From Xanthobacteraceae bacterium (GTDB taxonomy: Bacteria > Pseudomonadota > Alphaproteobacteria > Rhizobiales > Xanthobacteraceae), in the NCBI GenBank assembly GCA_030037185.1, contig JASHRR010000863.1, positions 1 through 21,035 of the forward strand: 21,035 nucleotides of DNA. Direction: 5' to 3'. How positions within the stretch are numbered: the first letter of the stretch is position 1; every line of letters begins with the position of its first letter. The notes beneath the pieces are model-generated. The model was given only the letters and a program-made list of their open reading frames with translations. It had not been told where the DNA came from and searched no databases. Of this stretch, positions 16,701-21,035 are shown in pieces. Both the position numbers and the translations under genes were made by a program.

Positions 16701-16897
16701 CACGAGCAACTTCTATGCCAATCTCAACTGTGCCGCGGGACAGAAGTGGTGGACGAGACCGGTGACTGCCACCGCACGGGTGAGGGACAAAACCGGTTCC
16801 ACTCTACCTTCCGACCGGATCTTCCCGCCGGCAAGAGAACCAATGCGACTGATTTGAGTTGCGCGCCGTGAGTCGTTTTCGCCGGCGATTGGATCCC

Positions 16898-18280
16898 TCA
16901 AAGGAAAGTCGATGCCATCGCCGGGGATTCGGCGAGCGCGTGGGCCATGAATTCGAGCGCGTTGCGCACGGCAGCACGATCGGGCGGGCCACCGAGACAG
17001 ATCCGCACCGCCTCTGGCGGCGCGCCTGCCGTCACAAAGGCATCGCTGGCGACGACGCCGATGCCGGTGGAGCGCATGTGACCGACAAAGGCCGAACGGG
17101 TCCAGGGGGGAGGCAGCGATGCCCACAAATGGAAGCCGATCGGGTCAGTGCGCACGCCGCTCGCCGGCAGGATCGCTGCCGCGAGCCGCTGCCGTTCGAT
17201 CGACTCCTGGCGCACCGCGCTAAGCAAGACGTCACCGGTGCCGTCCGCGATCCAGCGCGTCGCCAGCGCAACGGTGAGCGGCGATGCCATCACGGTCGCG
17301 GTGCGGACGGCAGAGGCGAACAGCCAGCCTGAGCGCACGTCGGGCGCAATGACGTAGGCGATCCGCAGCCCGGCGCCGAGACATTTGGCGAGCCCCGCCA
17401 CATGCCAGGTGAGGTCCGGTGCCACGACGGCAAACGGCGCTGGCCCGGCGGTCGGCAGAAAGCCATAGGGATCGTCCTCAACAATCGGCACGCCGAAGCG
17501 GTGGGCGATCCCGGCGATGGCGATCCGGCGCGGCTGCGAAATCGTGTGGGTCGTGGGATTGAGAAGCGTCGGATTGACGTAAAGGGCCTTGGGAGAGAAC
17601 CTCGCGCAGGCCTCCTCGAAAGCAGCCGCATCGACGCCTTCGTCATCCATTGGCAACCCGACAAGCTTCAGACCGAGCTGTGCCGCAATCGAGCGGGTGC
17701 CGGGATAAGTGAGCTCTTCCGACAGGATCACGTCGCCTCCTTTGGCGACGAGGCCGAAAATGCCGAGCAGCGCCGGATGTGCCCCCGGCGTGATAAACAG
17801 CCTGTCCTGAGGCGGCGCCAGGGCGCGCCGGCTCAGCCAATTTGATGCCGCGTCCTTGTCCGCCTGCACGCCGCCGAAACCCTGATAACGCATCAGCGAC
17901 ACGAGATCGCGTCCGATCGCTTCAAGCCCGTCCTGCATGCGATCGAGCAGCTCCGGATCGTCCGGCTCGGGTGGGAGATTCATGGAGAGATCGACGATCT
18001 CCGGATGGCGCGCCATCGGACTGTGAGCACGCCGTGCTGATCTGCGCACGAAAGTTCCGCGCCCCACATGGGACTCGATCAGGCCGCGCTTCTGCGCCTC
18101 CAGATAGCCGCGGGCGACGGTGGTGAAATCGATGTCAAGGCGGCGGGCGAGCTTGCGTTGCGGGGGCAGGCGATCGGACGGCGCGAGGCGCCCGCTGCGG
18201 ATATCCTCGGCGATGGCATCGGCAATGGCGAGGTAGCGCGGCTTGTCGCTGATGGCGAGGTTCGGCATCCAGTCTTGCAT
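16898..18280 (-). CDS. MocR-type regulator (GntR wHTH fused to PLP aminotransferase-like domain)
   Basis: The 460-residue protein has a GntR winged helix at about residues 13-80 (YLAIADAIAEDIRSGRLAPS, LPPQRKLARRLDIDFTTVAR, GLIESHVGRGTFV). The aminotransferase fold-I domain spans about 110-455. The PLP-site residues are visible: YVNPT (Asn236), VEDDPYG (Asp269/270, Tyr272) and the Schiff-base lysine Lys299 in GLAKCLGAGLRIAYV. The cofactor site therefore looks complete. MocR regulators use bound PLP or an amino compound to control a nearby, often divergent, operon and commonly themselves. Here the gene is divergent from nitB across 390 bp, making the Nit1C genes the likely targets (inference). 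Pseudomonas Nit1C instead uses a sigma-54 activator (NitA). The start is the ATG at 18280. No strong Shine-Dalgarno is visible. Confidence 0.9.
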   Translation of the reverse strand: MQDWMPNLAISDKPRYLAIADAIAEDIRSGRLAPSDRLPPQRKLARRLDIDFTTVARGYLEAQKRGLIESHVGRGTFVRRSARRAHSPMARHPEIVDLSMNLPPEPDDPELLDRMQDGLEAIGRDLVSLMRYQGFGGVQADKDAASNWLSRRALAPPQDRLFITPGAHPALLGIFGLVAKGGDVILSEELTYPGTRSIAAQLGLKLVGLPMDDEGVDAAAFEEACARFSPKALYVNPTLLNPTTHTISQPRRIAIAGIAHRFGVPIVEDDPYGFLPTAGPAPFAVVAPDLTWHVAGLAKCLGAGLRIAYVIAPDVRSGWLFASAVRTATVMASPLTVALATRWIADGTGDVLLSAVRQESIERQRLAAAILPASGVRTDPIGFHLWASLPPPWTRSAFVGHMRSTGIGVVASDAFVTAGAPPEAVRICLGGPPDRAAVRNALEFMAHALAESPAMASTFL

Positions 18281-18307
18281 TTATTCCAAGCGCTCTAGCC
18301 GATAGTC

Positions 18308-18323
18308 ATGCATCGACAATGCA
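18308..18323. promoter_or_regulatory. Candidate operator near the MocR gene start
   Basis: TGCAT (18309-18313) and ATGCA (18319-18323) are inverted 5-bp arms around CGACA, 30-45 bp upstream of the MocR start codon. The core ATGCAT recurs at 18558 and 18581 on the nitB side of the same intergenic region. It is a candidate autoregulation site; binding is inference. Confidence 0.35.
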
Positions 18324-18484
18324 AGACCCGGTCAACAGCAAATAAGTTAGGATTGACTGTATATTGTTGCGCGTCGGATTTCGAGGAAAAACCGGGAGGA
18401 AATTAATACTTCTCGGCGAGCGATCTGCGATCGCGTTTTAAAGACGATATTGCATAAAACATCGGCGTAGAGATGCCTTTTTGG

Positions 18485-18508
18485 CCGCTGCCGCGATAGC
18501 AGCAGCGG
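18485..18508. promoter_or_regulatory. Candidate upstream activator site for the nitB promoter
   Basis: CCGCTGC and GCAGCGG are exact 7-bp inverted arms separated by 10 bases. They are about 85-110 bp upstream of the sigma-54 element, a typical distance for an enhancer-binding protein site. It does not match the NtrC consensus. It could equally be a hairpin. Confidence 0.35.
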
Positions 18509-18557
18509 TGATTAATTCGGCAATGCGCCGTCAATTGAATGCAAAATTGACTGCAAA

Positions 18558-18586
18558 ATGCATGGTGATGATGAATGGATATGCAT
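18558..18586. promoter_or_regulatory. Paired ATGCAT motifs upstream of the nitB promoter
   Basis: ATGCAT occurs at 18558-18563 and 18581-18586, 23 bp apart, just upstream of the sigma-54 element. A direct repeat TGCAAAA at 18540 and 18552 precedes them. Together with the copy near the MocR start they are candidates for MocR binding, since MocR sites are often repeats spaced by about two helix turns. Confidence 0.35.
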
Positions 18587-18594
18587 TCCATCAA

Positions 18595-18611
18595 TTGGCA
18601 TGGCCTTTGCA
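18595..18611 (+). promoter_or_regulatory. Sigma-54 (RpoN) promoter of the nit operon
   Basis: TTGGCATG-GCCT-TTGCA matches the RpoN consensus TTGGCACG-N4-TTGCW except for T in place of C after GGCA. The invariant GG (-24) and GC (-12) are separated by the required 10 bases. Transcription would start about 12 bases further on, giving an untranslated leader of about 50 bases before nitB. Sigma-54 control fits a nitrogen-starvation locus and needs an enhancer-binding activator not encoded in the window. Confidence 0.75.
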
Positions 18612-18670
18612 AACGTTCAGTTGATCGAAGGTCTCATTCTTGCGTCGCACCGTCTATTCAGGAGGAAAGC

Positions 18671-19153
18671 ATGCCTGCCGTGACCGCACCTGCACACCAA
18701 AAAGGTGATTACCTGGTCGACTACGAAGAAAAGGTGTTCGAGGACGTCAAAGCCGCGCCCGGCGAAAAAGCTCTGATCACCTTCCACACCGTCGCCTTCG
18801 AAGGTTCGATCGGCCTCGTCAATATGTTGCAGGCGCTCCGGCTTCAACGCAAGGGTTTCGAAACGTCGGTCTTGCTGTACGGACCCGGCGTGACGCTCGG
18901 CGTCCAGCGCGGGTTTCCGAAACTTGGCGATGAAGCATTTCCGGGCCACCAGAACTTCAACAATCAGCTGACCAAATTCATGGGTGAGGGTGGCAAGGTT
19001 TATGCCTGTCGTTTTGCGCTGCAGGCGCTCTACGGCCATGGCGAACCGTCGCTGATCCCAGGCATTCGCCCGATCAGTCCGCTCGACGTGCTCGACCTCA
19101 TTCTCCTGCACCGCAAGGACGACGCCTTCATGCTCAACACGTGGACATTGTGA
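18671..19153 (+). CDS. nitB: MSMEG_0572/Sll0783 family nitrogen-starvation protein (NitB)
   Basis: The 160-residue protein starts at the ATG at 18671, seven bases after AGGAGG. A longer in-frame start at 18575 is unlikely because it would cover the sigma-54 promoter. Its body ([60 protein letters not shown]) has a DsrE-like alpha/beta pattern. It matches the MSMEG_0572/Sll0783 family, the first structural gene of Nit1C clusters. Sll0783 in Synechocystis is induced by nitrogen starvation and needed for normal polyhydroxybutyrate accumulation, but the biochemical role is unknown. It ends 47 bp before nitC on the same strand and is probably co-transcribed with it from the sigma-54 promoter. Confidence 0.85.
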   Translation: MPAVTAPAHQKGDYLVDYEEKVFEDVKAAPGEKALITFHTVAFEGSIGLVNMLQALRLQRKGFETSVLLYGPGVTLGVQRGFPKLGDEAFPGHQNFNNQLTKFMGEGGKVYACRFALQALYGHGEPSLIPGIRPISPLDVLDLILLHRKDDAFMLNTWTL

Positions 19154-19200
19154 AGCCTTGCTGCACCTTAGGGTGCGCCATGTTGAACGGAGGATAAGGG

Positions 19201-20256
19201 ATGGCGGAGAAAACCAGCATCCGCGTCGCGGCCGTGCAGCTGGCACCGGACCTCGATCAGCCCGGCGGAACCGTCTCCAAAGTTGTCGGCGCCATCGCCG
19301 AAGCCGCGGAAAAGGGGGCGAGGCTCGTCGTGTTCCCCGAGACCTTCGTGCCCTGGTATCCCTACTTCTCCTTTGTGCTCCCGCCGGTTCTCACCGGTGC
19401 CGAGCACATCCGGCTCTACGACAATGCCGTCGTAGTTCCGGGTCCGGTCACCGAAGCGGTGGCGGCAGCGGCGCGCCGCCATGGCGTTGTCGTGGCGCTC
19501 GGGGTCAATGAACGCGACCACGGCTCGCTCTACAACACGCAGCTCATCTTCGATGCGGATGGTCGTCTCGCTCTCAAGCGCCGCAAGATCACGCCCACGT
19601 TCCACGAGCGAATGATCTGGGGGCAGGGCGACGGCGCGGGCCTGGCGGTGGTCGATAGCGCGGTGGGGCGTATCGGGGCGCTAGCCTGCTGGGAACACTA
19701 CAATCCGCTCGCCCGCTATGCCCTAATGGCGCAGCACGAGGAGATTCACGTCGCCCAGTTTCCGGGCTCGATGGTGGGGCCGATTTTTGCCGACCAGATC
19801 GAGGTGACGATCCGTCACCACGCGCTCGAAAGCGGCTGCTTTGTCATCAACGCGACGGGCTGGCTCACCGAGCAGCAGGTCGCCAGGGTGTCGCCGGACG
19901 AAAAGCTCCGCCGGGCGCTGCGCGGCGGTTGCATGACCGCGATCGTGTCGCCGGAAGGTGCGCACGTCGTGCCGCCGCTGACGCAGGGCGAGGGAATCCT
20001 TGTCGGCGAACTCGATATGGGTCTCATCGTCAAGCGCAAGCGGATGATGGATTCGGTGGGCCATTATGCCCGTCCCGAACTGCTCCACCTCGTTTTCAAC
20101 GATCGGCCGGCGCGTCCCATGGAGACCTGGAGCGCCTCCGCATTCGTTGCTTCGCCCCCGACCGGGAGTGCATCCGATGAAGCCGACCCTGCCGACAGCC
20201 ATGCGGACCGCACAGCTGATCAACGAGTTGCAGTCATGCGGAGTTCGGCTGGTTGA
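19201..20256 (+). CDS. nitC: Nit1-type nitrilase (Nit1C cluster, NitC)
   Basis: The 351-residue carbon-nitrogen hydrolase has all catalytic residues of the nitrilase superfamily: Glu47 in [14 protein letters not shown], Lys129 in [21 protein letters not shown] and Cys163 in [12 protein letters not shown]. The CWEHYNPL segment after the cysteine marks true nitrilases rather than amidases. Position between nitB and an MSMEG_0568-type radical SAM gene identifies it as the Nit1C nitrilase (Nit6803 type). Nitrilases convert nitriles to acids plus ammonia. The Pseudomonas NitC of this cluster is needed for growth on cyanide as nitrogen source. GGAGG lies about 7 bases before the ATG. The C-terminal 27 residues are Asp/Ala-rich and overlap the start of nitD in another frame. 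Confidence 0.92.
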   Translation: MAEKTSIRVAAVQLAPDLDQPGGTVSKVVGAIAEAAEKGARLVVFPETFVPWYPYFSFVLPPVLTGAEHIRLYDNAVVVPGPVTEAVAAAARRHGVVVALGVNERDHGSLYNTQLIFDADGRLALKRRKITPTFHERMIWGQGDGAGLAVVDSAVGRIGALACWEHYNPLARYALMAQHEEIHVAQFPGSMVGPIFADQIEVTIRHHALESGCFVINATGWLTEQQVARVSPDEKLRRALRGGCMTAIVSPEGAHVVPPLTQGEGILVGELDMGLIVKRKRMMDSVGHYARPELLHLVFNDRPARPMETWSASAFVASPPTGSASDEADPADSHADRTADQRVAVMRSSAG

Positions 20257-21035
20257 TCCGAAGGCGGGTCACGAGAGCCGCCGCGGTGGGGCGGGCCCGT
20301 CCGATCACAAGGCGATGACCGTCGACGGCGTGACCGTTATGGTGCCGGTTCACACCGCGCCCGCCTTCGCAAGTCCCTACTTTGTCGAGAGGCCAGACGG
20401 ACTCGGGCGCAGTCGCGTCAGCCGGGATGGTGTGACGCTCGGTGAGGTGAGCTTTCCGGTGCGGCCCCGCTTCTACGATCTCGCGACTGCCGACGGCATT
20501 CCCTACTGGAAGATAGCCGTCCTGCACAGCCGCGATGTCCTGGCGACGACCGTGCTGCAGAGCTGCATCCGTTACCAGAGCCGCACTAAGACGTGCCAGT
20601 TCTGCGCCATCGGGCAGTCGCTTGCGGCCGGCCGTACCATCGAGCGCAAGACGCCTGCGCAGCTCGCCGAGGTCGCCAAGGCAGCGGTCGAACTCGATGG
20701 CGTCTCCCACATGGTGATGACGACCGGTACGCCGCCTGGACGCGACCGCGGCGCCGCAATCCTTGCAGAGAGTGCCAAGGCGGTTAAGGCGGCTGTCGCA
20801 CTGCCGATCGAGGGTCAGTGCGAGCCGCCGGATAACGACGGCTGGTTTGGCCGCATGAAAAATGCCGGTCTCGACTCGCTCGGTATGCATCTTGAGATCA
20901 TAGCGCCACGGTTGCGCGCGCGTATCATGCCGGGCAAGTCCCAGATTCCGGTGGAACGTTACTTCGATGCTTTCGCGACTGCCGTCGCGGTATTCGGACG
21001 CGGGCAGGTCTCGACCTACATACTCGCGGGTCTTG
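20177..21035 (+). CDS. nitD: MSMEG_0568-family radical SAM protein (NitD), cut by the window end
   Basis: An open frame of 286 codons runs from the ATG at 20177 to the end of the window. GGGAG lies about nine bases before this ATG. The ATG at 20201 ([16 protein letters not shown]) is the alternative, with no ribosome binding site but nearer to the usual family start. The frame overlaps the end of nitC by 80 bases (or 56), suggesting translational coupling. Residues Cys130, Cys140 and Cys143 form a CX9CX2C iron-sulfur motif ([14 protein letters not shown]), an unusual spacing compared with the common CX3CX2C. Further blocks are [30 protein letters not shown] (glycine-rich SAM-binding strand) and [14 protein letters not shown]. 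The reaction is unknown; the gene is a constant member of Nit1C clusters. Confidence 0.88.
   Translation, partial: MKPTLPTAMRTAQLINELQSCGVRLVDPKAGHESRRGGAGPSDHKAMTVDGVTVMVPVHTAPAFASPYFVERPDGLGRSRVSRDGVTLGEVSFPVRPRFYDLATADGIPYWKIAVLHSRDVLATTVLQSCIRYQSRTKTCQFCAIGQSLAAGRTIERKTPAQLAEVAKAAVELDGVSHMVMTTGTPPGRDRGAAILAESAKAVKAAVALPIEGQCEPPDNDGWFGRMKNAGLDSLGMHLEIIAPRLRARIMPGKSQIPVERYFDAFATAVAVFGRGQVSTYILAGL

Noticed and set aside
1..21035. CRISPR arrays, tRNA or rRNA genes
   Set aside because: No regularly spaced repeats with unique spacers, and no recognisable tRNA T-loop/anticodon arrangement or rRNA sequence was seen on either strand.

Overview
The window looks like an accessory stretch of chromosome from a GC-rich alphaproteobacterium of the Bradyrhizobium / Nitrobacteraceae type. 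The support is inferential: codon use, DUF992, TctC-type and HWE-kinase families, and an intergenic double-hairpin repeat resembling those common in that group. No rRNA or tRNA was seen. Gene density is low on the left and centre, where intact genes alternate with decayed ones. The right end is a compact functional locus.

Layout. 1-84: C-terminus of an unidentified protein. 383-748: YciI/DGPF-type small protein. 891-1470: broken MmyB-like regulator. 2569-3687: DUF900-type lipoprotein hydrolase. 4065-6522: four small exported proteins (DUF992, two hypotheticals, a cupin), some with candidate terminators. 6607-6669: palindromic repeat. 6978-7444: broken HWE histidine kinase. 7653-7700: exact 12-bp tandem repeat. 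8421-9389: exported protein of unknown function. 9943-10029: fragment of an AP2 DNA-binding domain, directly followed by an intact AT-rich HNH/AP2 endonuclease gene with its own terminator (10091-10630). 11649-12656: TctC/Bug-type solute-binding protein. 13330-13590: IS256-family transposase remnant. 13682-15943: unusual 753-aa protein with a two-TM sensor-like N-terminus fused to a complete GT20 trehalose-6-phosphate synthase domain. About 16605-16700, minus strand: a probable small RNA of three hairpins whose loops and linkers repeatedly carry anti-Shine-Dalgarno (CUCC) motifs.

Right end. A MocR-type regulator (16898-18280, minus) is divergent from the start of a Nit1C cluster: nitB (MSMEG_0572/Sll0783 family), nitC (Nit1-type nitrilase) and nitD (MSMEG_0568-family radical SAM, cut by the window end). 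A near-consensus sigma-54 promoter lies 60 bp upstream of nitB. The shared 390-bp intergenic region carries repeated ATGCAT motifs that are candidate operators. Nit1C clusters are linked in the literature to cyanide/nitrile assimilation and nitrogen-starvation responses, so this locus is probably nitrogen-regulated.

The most interesting items are the Nit1C locus with its sigma-54 promoter and divergent MocR gene, the anti-SD small RNA candidate, the membrane-anchored trehalose-phosphate synthase, and the tandem AP2 remnant plus HNH gene. No wholly new multi-gene system can be claimed from this sequence alone.
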